From: Desulfovibrio sp. Dsv1
GTDB taxonomy: Bacteria; Desulfobacterota; Desulfovibrionia; Desulfovibrionales; Desulfovibrionaceae
Length of the DNA: 12,474 nucleotides
Direction of reading: 5' to 3'
Assembly: GCA_000403945.1 (NCBI GenBank)
Contig: APFI01000185.1
Location: forward strand, 1 to 12,474
Shown here: piece after piece, positions 5,751-12,474 of the stretch
How the letters are laid out: every line of letters begins with the position of its first letter
Position numbering within the stretch: the stretch's first letter is position 1
Position numbers and translations under genes: made by a program
Notes under the pieces: generated by a model
What the model was told of the DNA's origin: nothing
The model's database searches: none
Seen by the model: the letters and a program-made list of their open reading frames with translations, nothing else

Positions 5751-7409
5751 ATGGCAAAATTACCTACGCCGCAAATGCTCGTCGCCAGCCGCCCGGCCTT
5801 TCCGGACAAAAGCTGGCTCGACACCAAGCCTGAATTCACGCCGGGCAGCTTCTGCTACCCGGCCAAGAAAGAGACCATGGAACTCCTGCACATGCCCAAT
5901 CCCCACGATTGGGATCCGGCCGCCGAGGACTGGAACCTGCCGGAGAACTGGGAAAAACTTCTCTGCGACGCCTTTGCCGATCGTCTGGAGAAGCACCGTT
6001 CGCTGAAGCTTTTCATGGACATCTGCGTGCGCTGCGGCGCCTGCGCGGACAAGTGCCATTTCTTCCTGGGCACCAACGATCCCAAGAACATGCCCGTGCT
6101 GCGCGCCGAGCTGTTGCGCTCCCTCTACCGGCGCGACTACACCATGCTCGGCAAGATTCTGGGCAAGAAGGCGGGCGCGCGCGACTGGGACATGAGCGTG
6201 GTCAAGGAGCTTTTCTACTACGCCTACCAGTGCACGGAATGCCGCCGCTGTTCGTTGTTCTGCCCCTACGGCATCGACACGGCCGAAATCACGGCCATCG
6301 TGCGCGAACTTCTGCATGAAGTAGGTCTGGGCATCCACTGGATCATGGACCCGGTCAAAAACTGCAGCTTCACCGGCAACCACTTGGGCATCCAGCCCCA
6401 TTCCTTTGTGGAAATCGTGGAAATGCTGGCCGACGACTGCGAAACCATCACCGGCATCCGGCCCAAGACGCCCTTCAACGAAAAGGGCCACGAGATCCTC
6501 TTCATCACGCCCTCGGGCGACGTGTTCGCGGATCCCGGCATCTACACCTTCATGGGCTACCTGATGCTCTTCCACGAGCTGGATCTCGACTATACCTTCT
6601 CCACATATGCTTCGGAGGGCGGCAACTTCGGTTCCTTCACCTCCTTCAACATGGCCAAGAAACTCAACGCCAAGATGTACGCCGAGGCCGAGCGCCTAGG
6701 TGTCAAATGGATTCTGGGCGGCGAGTGCGGGCACATGTGGCGCGTGATCAACCAGTACATGGATACTTACAACGGCCCGGCCCCGACCAATATGGAAATT
6801 CCAGTCTCGCCCATCACCGGCACGGTGTTCTCCAACGCCGCCTCCACCAAGATGGTGCATATCGCGGAATTCACAGCCGACCTGATCCACCATGACAAGC
6901 TCAAGCTTGACCCGAGCCGCAACGATCACCTCGTCACCACTTTCCACGACTCCTGCAACCCGGCGCGCGCCATGGGCCTACTGGACGAACCCCGCTACGT
7001 GCTCAAGCACGTCTGCAACAACTTCGTGGAAATGCCCGAAAACACCATCCGTGAGCAGACCTTCTGCTGCGGCGCGGGTTCGGGCCTGAACACCGAGGAA
7101 ATCATGGAGCTGCGCATGCGGTCCGGCATGCCGCGCGGCAACGCCCTGCGTTATGTGCAGCAGAAAGACGGCGTCAACCACATGGTCTGCGTCTGTGCCA
7201 TCGATCGCGCCACACTGCCTCCGCTGGCCGATTACTGGGCACCGGGTGTGAGCGTGAGCGGCCTGCACGAACTGGTGGGCAACGCTCTGATCATGAAGGG
7301 CGAATGCAAGCGCACCATGGACATGCGTCAGGAAGACCTGCCCAATGTGGCGGACGATCCGGAGGAAAGTCCGGCTGATACGCCTGAGGCGCAGGGGGAG
7401 GGTCGATAG
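5751..7409 (+). CDS. dsrK: DsrK, HdrD-like iron-sulfur subunit of the DsrMKJOP complex
   Basis: DsrK is the cytoplasmic catalytic subunit, related to HdrD/HdrB heterodisulfide reductases, and is thought to reduce the DsrC trisulfide or disulfide. The 552-residue protein has two ferredoxin-type clusters: C92, C95, C98, C102 and C161, C164, C167, C171 (the latter followed by PYG). The C-terminal half has the CCG-type features for a catalytic cluster: GGECGH (C326), HDSCNPAR (C402), FCCGAG (C439, C440) and CVCAID (C480, C482). The start at 5751 follows AAGGAG at 5737-5742. The acidic, Pro-rich tail (about 525-552) is poorly conserved in appearance. The stop codon is directly followed by the dsrJ start, implying translational coupling. 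Confidence 0.95.
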   Translation: MAKLPTPQMLVASRPAFPDKSWLDTKPEFTPGSFCYPAKKETMELLHMPNPHDWDPAAEDWNLPENWEKLLCDAFADRLEKHRSLKLFMDICVRCGACADKCHFFLGTNDPKNMPVLRAELLRSLYRRDYTMLGKILGKKAGARDWDMSVVKELFYYAYQCTECRRCSLFCPYGIDTAEITAIVRELLHEVGLGIHWIMDPVKNCSFTGNHLGIQPHSFVEIVEMLADDCETITGIRPKTPFNEKGHEILFITPSGDVFADPGIYTFMGYLMLFHELDLDYTFSTYASEGGNFGSFTSFNMAKKLNAKMYAEAERLGVKWILGGECGHMWRVINQYMDTYNGPAPTNMEIPVSPITGTVFSNAASTKMVHIAEFTADLIHHDKLKLDPSRNDHLVTTFHDSCNPARAMGLLDEPRYVLKHVCNNFVEMPENTIREQTFCCGAGSGLNTEEIMELRMRSGMPRGNALRYVQQKDGVNHMVCVCAIDRATLPPLADYWAPGVSVSGLHELVGNALIMKGECKRTMDMRQEDLPNVADDPEESPADTPEAQGEGR

Positions 7410-7793
7410 ATGTATAACGCCAAAGTTGTGATCACGGGCATTGTCATTTTTGTGGTGCTGTTCAGCTCCCCTTTCTGGGTGAGCTATCTGGGACAGGACT
7501 ACCCAAAAACCGACGTGGTGCTGCCCAAGGATGAAAAAAACTGCATTGAGGACGTGGAATTCATGCGCGCCCAGCATATGCGCCTGCTCAACGAGTGGCG
7601 CGACGAGGCTTTGCGCAAGGAAAACCGCGTTTATGTGTCCGCCAAGGACGGGAAAAAGTGGGCCATCAGCCTGCAGAACGCATGTCTGAAGTGCCACAAC
7701 AACTACAAGGAATTCTGCGAAAAGTGCCACGTGGCCAACAGCGTCTATCCCTATTGCTGGACTTGCCACATTATTCCCACGGAGGGCAAGTAA
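7410..7793 (+). CDS. dsrJ: DsrJ, periplasmic triheme cytochrome c
   Basis: DsrJ is the periplasmic triheme cytochrome of the Dsr complex. The 127-residue product has an uncleaved-looking N-terminal anchor (about 5-27) and exactly three haem-binding sites: CLKCH (92-96), CEKCH (103-107) and CWTCH (116-120). C45 is the only cysteine outside these sites and matches the position of Cys46, proposed as an unusual His/Cys haem ligand in Allochromatium vinosum DsrJ. A purine-rich GGGGGAGGG lies just before the start inside the end of dsrK. ATG directly abuts the dsrK TAG. The stop overlaps the dsrO start by one base (TAATG). Confidence 0.95.
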   Translation: MYNAKVVITGIVIFVVLFSSPFWVSYLGQDYPKTDVVLPKDEKNCIEDVEFMRAQHMRLLNEWRDEALRKENRVYVSAKDGKKWAISLQNACLKCHNNYKEFCEKCHVANSVYPYCWTCHIIPTEGK

Positions 7794-8584
7794 TGAACAC
7801 GAACAGAAGAAATTTTCTGAAAGTGGCGGGGCTTTCTGCCTTTGCCCTGAGCAGCGGGATGGCGGGTGTGGCCAGCATGGCCGGAGCGGCGCGGGCCCAG
7901 ATCGCGCCCGGCCGGTATGAGCGGGGGGAAAACGCCCTGACCGCCAAGCGTTGGGCCATGGTCATCGACACCCGCCAGTTCCACAACCCCGAGGACTACG
8001 AGGCGCTCATTGAAGCCTGCCACAAGGTCCACAACGTGCCGCACATCCCCGGCAACCAGAACATCAAATGGTTTTGGCTGGACAAGCATGACCACGTCTT
8101 CCCGGACGACATGAACGCCCATATCAACGACAAAACGCGCCAAGCCGAATTTCCGCTGCTGTGCAACCATTGCAGCAATCCGCCCTGCGTGCGCGTCTGC
8201 CCCACCCAGGCCACCTACAGGATGGAAGACGGTATCGTGGCCATGGACTACCACCGCTGCATAGGCTGCCGCTTCTGTATGGCCGGCTGTCCTTACGGCG
8301 CGCGCTCTTTCAATTTCGTGGACCCGCGTAAATACCTTTCGGATCCCGTGCCCAACCCGGCCTTCCCCACCCGTATGATCGGCGTGGTGGAAAAATGCAC
8401 CTTCTGCGCTGAACGTCTGGCTGTGGGCAAGATACCCGCCTGTGTGGAAGCTTCGGGCGGCAAGATTCTCTTCGGAGATCTGGAAGACCCCAATTCAACG
8501 GTGCGTCAGGCCCTGGCCGCCAACTACAGTATCCGCCGCAAGCCCAATCTGGGCACGCAGCCCGGCGTCTACTACCTCATCTAG
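7793..8584 (+). CDS. dsrO: DsrO, Tat-exported periplasmic ferredoxin-like protein
   Basis: DsrO carries electrons on the periplasmic side between DsrJ and the membrane subunit DsrP. The 263-residue product has a Tat signal with NRRNFLK at 4-10, a hydrophobic core, and a likely ARA cleavage site at 33-35. Cysteine groups are C124, C127, C132, C136; C156, C159, C162, C166; and C202, C205, C217. C76 stands alone near the start. Relatives such as NrfC and HybA have sixteen ligands for four clusters. Here the first three ligands of group one and the last of group four (serine at 221) are absent, so three [4Fe-4S] clusters are predicted. The start at 7793 gives the Tat signal, follows GGAGG at 7781-7785, and overlaps the dsrJ stop. 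Confidence 0.94.
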   Translation: MNTNRRNFLKVAGLSAFALSSGMAGVASMAGAARAQIAPGRYERGENALTAKRWAMVIDTRQFHNPEDYEALIEACHKVHNVPHIPGNQNIKWFWLDKHDHVFPDDMNAHINDKTRQAEFPLLCNHCSNPPCVRVCPTQATYRMEDGIVAMDYHRCIGCRFCMAGCPYGARSFNFVDPRKYLSDPVPNPAFPTRMIGVVEKCTFCAERLAVGKIPACVEASGGKILFGDLEDPNSTVRQALAANYSIRRKPNLGTQPGVYYLI

Positions 8585-8596
8585 GGAGAACTGGCC

Positions 8597-9763
8597 ATGC
8601 TTGAAAAATTGTTTACCGGTCCCAAGAGCTATTATGTGTGGCTGCTCTTTCTGCTCTGCGCCATCGCGGGCTGCGGCCTTGTTTACCTGGACCAGCTCCA
8701 GAGCGGTCTGGGCATCACGGGCATGAACCGGGACGTATCCTGGGGACTGTATATCTCGCAGTTCACCTATTTTGTCGGCGTGGCGGCCTCGGCCGTGATG
8801 CTGGTCCTGCCCGCCTACTTCCATCACTACAAGAAATTCAAGCGCATGATCATCTTCGGCGAATTTATGGCTGTGGCAGCCGTGGTCATGTGTGCCCTGT
8901 TCATCGTGGTGGACCTCGGGCAGCCCCAGCGCATGCTCAACGTCATGCTCCACCCCACGCCCAATTCGGTCATGTTCTATGACATGATCGTGCTCGTCGG
9001 CTATCTCTGCCTAAACATCATCATCGGCTGGGTCACCCTGGAGGCCGAACGCCTGGACGTGGATCCGCCCAACTGGGTCAAGCCCCTGATCTACCTTTCC
9101 GTGCTCTGGGCCTTCTCCATCCATACGGTCACGGCCTTCCTGTACGCAGGCATTCCGGGCCGCCATTACTGGCTGACAGCCATCATGGCCGCGCGCTTCC
9201 TGTCCTCGGCCTTCTGCTCCGGTCCCGCCATTCTGCTACTCCTGCTCTTCCTAGTGCGGCGGCTCACGGGCTTCGACCCCGGCAGGGACGCCATCAAGAC
9301 CCTGTCCGCCATCATTGTCTACGCCATGTGCGTGAACGTGTTCTTCTATCTGCTGGAGATCTTCACGGCCTTCTACAGCCAGATTCCAGGCCATATGGAA
9401 CCCATACTCTTCCTGTTCTCCGGCCATGGCGGACATCTGGCATGGGTGAGCTACTGGATGTGGGCCGCCGTGATCATGGCCTTCGCCTCTCTGGCCATCC
9501 TGATTCCGCCGCAGTGGCGCACCGGCCCCCTGCTGCCCTTGGCGCTGATCATGCTGGTGACCGCCAGCTGGATCGACAAGGGCTTGGGCCTGCTTATCGG
9601 CGGTTTCACGCCCAACATGTTTGAAGCCTTTACGCCCTATATGCCCACGGCAAAAGAAATCGCTGTGGCCCTCGGCGTCTACGCCGTGGGGGCGCTGGTG
9701 CTCTCTCTGCTCTGGAAGATCGCCCTGGGCGTCAAGCGGGAAGCCCGCCATTTTTGTGACTAG
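8597..9763 (+). CDS. dsrP: DsrP, NrfD-family quinone-interacting membrane subunit
   Basis: DsrP is the second membrane subunit of the complex, of the NrfD/PsrC family, which couples periplasmic Fe-S proteins such as DsrO to the quinone pool. The 388-residue protein has about ten transmembrane segments (near 13-31, 52-74, 85-105, 125-148, 163-184, 192-222, 235-258, 283-303, 309-325 and 355-378). Conserved-looking polar residues include D106 and R112 after helix 3, H176 in helix 5 and E254 in helix 7. No haem or Fe-S motif is present. ATG at 8597 follows AGGGAG at 8583-8588, which overlaps the dsrO stop. It is the last gene of the operon: a dispersed repeat and then a strong terminator follow. 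Confidence 0.94.
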   Translation: MLEKLFTGPKSYYVWLLFLLCAIAGCGLVYLDQLQSGLGITGMNRDVSWGLYISQFTYFVGVAASAVMLVLPAYFHHYKKFKRMIIFGEFMAVAAVVMCALFIVVDLGQPQRMLNVMLHPTPNSVMFYDMIVLVGYLCLNIIIGWVTLEAERLDVDPPNWVKPLIYLSVLWAFSIHTVTAFLYAGIPGRHYWLTAIMAARFLSSAFCSGPAILLLLLFLVRRLTGFDPGRDAIKTLSAIIVYAMCVNVFFYLLEIFTAFYSQIPGHMEPILFLFSGHGGHLAWVSYWMWAAVIMAFASLAILIPPQWRTGPLLPLALIMLVTASWIDKGLGLLIGGFTPNMFEAFTPYMPTAKEIAVALGVYAVGALVLSLLWKIALGVKREARHFCD

Positions 9764-9783
9764 AGCAGATTGACTTTACGTAT

Positions 9784-9827
9784 GGCCGCTTTCGCGGTCA
9801 CCGGGGCAATTTTAAAGTAACATTGCT
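9784..9827. repeat. Dispersed 44-bp intergenic repeat, copy B
   Basis: This copy lies 20 bases after the dsrP stop and matches 1678-1721 without gaps (35 of 44 identical, nine transitions). It can form GGCCGC with GCGGTC around TTTC at 9784-9799, and GCAAT with ATTGC across its right half. It sits between the coding end and the terminator, so it would be part of the dsr transcript's 3' end. Confidence 0.6.
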
Positions 9828-9851
9828 CCTAGCTTTAACATCCGCGTTAAA

Positions 9852-9890
9852 ACAACGCCCCGCGCTGCATTATTAGGCGCGGGGCGTTGT
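9852..9890 (+). terminator. Terminator of the dsr operon
   Basis: A perfect 14-bp GC-rich stem (9852-9865 with 9877-9890) encloses an 11-nt loop and is followed by CCGTTTT. It lies about 90 bases after the dsrP stop and before the promoter of the next gene. The A-run before the stem could also allow function in the reverse direction. Confidence 0.88.
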
Positions 9891-9924
9891 CCGTTTTCAG
9901 CCGCCGCAAAACAAATCATCATGC

Positions 9925-9954
9925 TTGACTTTCAGACCTCGTCCTGTACATAAT
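9925..9954 (+). promoter_or_regulatory. Candidate promoter of the HD-domain gene
   Basis: TTGACT at 9925-9930 and CATAAT at 9949-9954 are 18 bases apart; each matches the sigma-70 consensus in five of six positions. TACATA at 9947-9952 with a 16-base spacer is a weaker alternative. A start near 9961 gives a leader of about 67 nt with a strong ribosome binding site. Confidence 0.6.
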
Positions 9955-10027
9955 TGAAATATTGCGCCAATCCCGTCTTTTCGTATGCGATGGCGGCGTA
10001 TTACCCCCATTTCGCAAGGAGCCCACG

Positions 10028-11359
10028 ATGCACCAAGCGCTCAAAGAAGCCATTACCATCTGCAAAACCCTGCTGCGCAACGGCTATGACGCACACGTGA
10101 TCAACGCGCCCTTGCAGGAGCAATTGCTGCGCTCCGCCAAGCAACCCGCTGTGGACATCGCCTGCGAACCGGATATGGACACCCTAGTCAAACTCTTCCC
10201 CAAAGCCCGCATAGAGTCTGAAAAACGCGCCATGGCCGAGATGGAGGAAAACGGCATCCTGTTCCGCTTCTATCCGCTGGAAGTGGAGGGTGCGGGCCAT
10301 CCCGAACTTTCGCTGCTGCGCATCACGCCCAGCATGGCCGCCATGATGAACCCCAAGGAGCGCCAGCAACTCCGCCTGACCGGCTTCGGCAGCCCCGCGC
10401 CCAGCGGCGACGCCTACGAGGGTTTCGCCGACTTCAAGGGTGGCAGCATCCGCTTCACCGGCCTACCGGACGAAACCCTACGTCACAACTATCTGCTGGC
10501 CGTGCGGGCTTTACGCTTCGCGGCCAATTTTGACATTCCCATTGAACCTAACACATGGCTGGCCATTGTGCGTTCCTCGGTGCGCGTACTGGACTATGTT
10601 CCGGCCACGGACATTATGGATGAATGGCGCAAAGTAGCCGCCGAATCCATGCATCGCTTCGTGCGTCTGCTGTATGACGCCCATATTCTCCAGGGCTTGA
10701 TCCCGGAAGTGACGGCGCTGTCCTGCGTCTGTCAGGAAAAGGACAAGGACGGCGTGGAAGTCAACGTCTTCGACCACACACTGGAATGCATGAAGCACTA
10801 TCCGGAAGAGGGTTTTCACTACGACTGGCTGGGCACCATGGCCATACTGTTCCATGATGTGGGCAAGCTCTTTACCGGCGAGTATTTCGACGGACAGTGG
10901 ACGTTCTACCAGCACCATCGGGTAGGCGCCAAGGTCACGCGCAAGATTCTGCGCCGCCTGCACTTTGCCCCGGAGGACATTGATCTGCTTTGCCATCTGG
11001 TGAACCACCACATGCGCTTCCATTTCATGATGACCGACAGGGGCATCCGCCGCTTCAAGGCACTGGACGAATACCCGCGGCTCATCGCCATGGCCCGCGC
11101 CGACCTGCATGCCCGCGAAGGCAGCTACACCTCGTTCAATCACAATATGAAGTATCTGGGCCGGGCCGAAACACCAGAACAAATGCTCGAACCCCTGCTC
11201 AACGGCAATGAGATCATGAGCGAGACCCGCCTAGCCCCTGGCCCGCTGGTGGGCGTGATCCGCGACGCGCTGCTGCAGGCCCAGATCGCTGGTGAAGTGA
11301 CGGATTTGGAGTCCGCTGTGGCCTTTGTACGGGAGTACGCGCGGAAGTCCGTGGGATAA
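10028..11359 (+). CDS. tRNA nucleotidyltransferase-like protein with HD domain and eroded catalytic head
   Basis: The 443-residue protein follows the plan of bacterial CCA-adding enzyme/poly(A) polymerase. The head (about 1-105) aligns by pattern, but the nucleotide-binding GGxVRD is replaced by N26-A27-P-L-Q-E. The catalytic DxD is reduced to A41-V-D43, and no RRDFT-like motif is seen. The neck is typical: LRHNYLLAVRALRFAA at 151-166. The HD domain looks complete: H250, H276-D277, H296/H297, H327/H328 and D358. The C-terminal GPLVGVIRDALLQAQIAGEV (405-424) is also a family block. It may therefore be a metal phosphohydrolase or RNA-binding protein rather than a CCA-adding enzyme. The start at 10028 is fixed by AAGGAG at 10016-10021; a longer frame back to TTG at 9962 lacks such a site. 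It has its own promoter, separate from dsr. Confidence 0.8.
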   Translation: MHQALKEAITICKTLLRNGYDAHVINAPLQEQLLRSAKQPAVDIACEPDMDTLVKLFPKARIESEKRAMAEMEENGILFRFYPLEVEGAGHPELSLLRITPSMAAMMNPKERQQLRLTGFGSPAPSGDAYEGFADFKGGSIRFTGLPDETLRHNYLLAVRALRFAANFDIPIEPNTWLAIVRSSVRVLDYVPATDIMDEWRKVAAESMHRFVRLLYDAHILQGLIPEVTALSCVCQEKDKDGVEVNVFDHTLECMKHYPEEGFHYDWLGTMAILFHDVGKLFTGEYFDGQWTFYQHHRVGAKVTRKILRRLHFAPEDIDLLCHLVNHHMRFHFMMTDRGIRRFKALDEYPRLIAMARADLHAREGSYTSFNHNMKYLGRAETPEQMLEPLLNGNEIMSETRLAPGPLVGVIRDALLQAQIAGEVTDLESAVAFVREYARKSVG

Positions 11360-11369
11360 CGGATTTCCG
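11342..11369 (+). terminator. Hairpin spanning the stop codon of the HD-domain gene
   Basis: CGGAAGTCCGT (11342-11352) pairs with ACGGATTTCCG (11359-11369), giving 11 pairs including one G-U, with a six-base loop. The stop codon (11357-11359) lies at the loop/right-arm junction. No T-run follows, so it is not a standard intrinsic terminator, but it may end or protect the transcript. Confidence 0.4.
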
Positions 11370-11544
11370 ACGAACGAATGTGATAAAAGAAGATCGGGGT
11401 TGTCACGCGGAGACCCTTTACGTACCCTGTGGGCATCGAATTTTTTCACACCACTTCTGCTTGATCCGCCACAGCATAAGCAAAGGACGGGTTGGGATGA
11501 CGCTCCCCCCTCTCCGTCCTTTTGCATCCCCCGGAACACCCCTA
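11370..11544. other. Intergenic DNA between the HD-domain gene and the IS remnant
   Basis: I find no supported gene or RNA here. Frames that cross it on both strands are short, lack ribosome binding sites and show no family features. The right border is where recognisable transposase sequence begins. The expected C-terminal end of an IS5-type transposase is not found, so this may be the point where the element was cut off. Confidence 0.4.
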
Positions 11545-12246
11545 CGGAACTTTCCATTGCTTAAGGACGGTGAGAGCTGTGCGGCTTATACTTCGGGAGT
11601 TTCCTTCGCCCGCTACGCGGTAGCAGGCGATCCTCTTTTGTGCCGCGCAACGCTATCCGCCGTCAGTCTATGAACATTGGGAATATCCGGTCGTCGGTAG
11701 CTGGCATGCGGCGCTCAATTGTTAGCCACGCGGTCTCTCATTCACGCGGCGCGCCGCCGTGGTCAAACCCGCAGAATGAGTCCAAGAGCATGGCCGCTCC
11801 TTTATGGTCGCCCGGCCAGCCTTCCGCGAGCGTCAGGGCCAAGGGCTTTCCGTCGCCGTCGCGGAGCGCTTGAAATTTTGAATTCAATCCTCCTTTTGCG
11901 CGTCCGGTGCGGCGGGAAAGAGCCCTTTCTTGAGCGGGCTCGCAGCGGTTCGCCGGGTTTTGAGACGCATCATTAACCGTCCATCATTGTTCGCCGTTTT
12001 TGCGGGCTCCGCAAGGATGCTTTGAATACACCCATGCGACTCCAGCGAAAAAAGCGATTATGCAGGGTTTTATAAGGGCCATGCCCACGGGGAGCATCCT
12101 TCCATTGCGGGCCATGCCTGACGCCATACATAAATAATTCCGCCGGGCGTTCCCAGGTCACCGGAGCGTGAAACTCCATGTGAAAGAGGAAAAAATGGCC
12201 TGACACGTTCAGACTGTTCGCTGGAAAGATAGAAAAGTTGGCCCAT
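11545..12246 (-). mobile_element. Decayed IS5-family transposase
   Basis: Fragments of one IS5-family transposase occur in the correct order on the minus strand but in shifting frames. From ATG at 12246, MGQLFYLSSEQ...RPFFPLSHG...GIIYVWR resembles the N-terminus. The frame changes near 12122 to GPQWKDAPRG and GPYKTLHNRFFRWSRMGVF. After shifts near 11972 and 11920 come RTAASPLKKGLFP and then GRAKGGLNSKFQALRDGDGK with KPLALTLAEGWPGDHKGAAM, ending at TGA 11740-11738. Further on, RRKLPKYKPHSS (about 11610) and LKQWKVP (11565-11545) resemble the C-terminal region. Several frameshifts, stops and a missing end show it is inactive. I did not identify terminal inverted repeats or a target duplication. 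The family call is firm; the subgroup (probably IS427-like) is not. Confidence 0.82.
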
Positions 12247-12474
12247 TGCATCTCCATGAGCACAACTGGTCACATTTTACTTGGGGCTGTCCTGGCCAGG
12301 CCGAATAGGCCAGGATAAGCACGAAAAACAACGCGGGTTAAGCTCTCGACAACAGTCTGAATTGATAAAACCTCTTGTTGCCGGAGCCACCGCGCGCCGC
12401 TGACGGGCTTGTCGGCGTTCATCGAAATACCGCCGCGACATGTTTCATGCGGCTGCGGCGATTGATGGCATCCC
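12247..12474. other. Unassigned right end of the window
   Basis: No gene can be supported. An 8-bp dyad, TCCTGGCC (12290-12297) with GGCCAGGA (12308-12315), lies just outside the transposase start and could be a hairpin or a relic of an IS end. On the minus strand an open frame enters from the right edge and stops at about 12419; it may be the end of a gene beyond the window, but about 18 codons are too few to judge. Confidence 0.3.

Noticed and set aside
7595..7792. An upstream extension of dsrO inside dsrJ
   Set aside because: The Tat signal and the GGAGG-spaced ATG place the true start at 7793; the extension is dsrJ read out of frame.
9962..10027. A longer start (TTG at 9962) for the HD-domain gene
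   Set aside because: No Shine-Dalgarno is present there, it would start almost at the predicted transcription start, and ATG 10028 has AAGGAG at ideal distance.
11370..12474. A CRISPR array, tRNA gene or intact gene in the right flank
   Set aside because: I saw no regularly spaced repeats, no cloverleaf with the conserved TTC arm, and no frame with a start site and family features.

Overview
The window looks like chromosomal DNA of a GC-rich Desulfovibrio-type sulfate reducer (Desulfovibrionaceae). It carries a dissimilatory ATP sulfurylase gene (sat) and, about 3 kb downstream on the same strand, a complete dsrMKJOP operon encoding the membrane complex that delivers electrons to dissimilatory sulfite reduction. 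The genus-level assignment rests on this gene set and its layout; no rRNA or other phylogenetic marker is present.

Layout. 1-302: sat leader with a promoter-like -35 and a Rex-type operator. 303-1574: sat (+), closed by a perfect 17-bp bidirectional terminator shared with a convergent small lipoprotein gene (1721-1969, -). 1970-2668: no intact gene. It contains a truncated, twice-frameshifted remnant of a TauE/SafE-type anion exporter (-) and then the promoter of the next gene. 2669-3724: a membrane protein (+) combining a VKOR-like four-cysteine bundle with a periplasmic thioredoxin-like domain (CPSC). 3927-3955: a good sigma-70-type promoter. 3992-4516: an RsbRD N-terminal-domain protein, apparently the first gene of the dsr transcription unit, followed by a structured 205-nt spacer. 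4722-9763: dsrM, dsrK, dsrJ, dsrO, dsrP, tightly packed, ending at a 14-bp-stem terminator. 10028-11359: a protein related to bacterial tRNA nucleotidyltransferase/poly(A) polymerase with an intact HD domain but an eroded nucleotidyltransferase head. 11360-12474: no intact gene. It holds a heavily decayed IS5-family transposase (-) and unassigned sequence.

How the parts work together. Sat activates sulfate to APS in the cytoplasm. DsrMKJOP joins periplasmic redox modules (DsrJ triheme cytochrome, DsrO Fe-S protein) and membrane quinone modules (DsrM, DsrP) to the cytoplasmic DsrK, which is thought to reduce the DsrC trisulfide or disulfide made by sulfite reductase. The Rex-like site in front of sat would couple sulfate activation to the NADH/NAD+ ratio. 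The VKOR-thioredoxin protein between sat and dsr could supply or isomerise disulfides in the periplasm, but no functional link is shown by sequence alone.

The core genes are well-known families. The less ordinary points are the Rex-type site at sat, the TauE/SafE fossil, the VKOR-thioredoxin fusion with its odd tail, the loss of exactly one cluster's worth of ligands in DsrO, the eroded nucleotidyltransferase head, and a 44-bp intergenic repeat present twice whose copies differ only by transitions.
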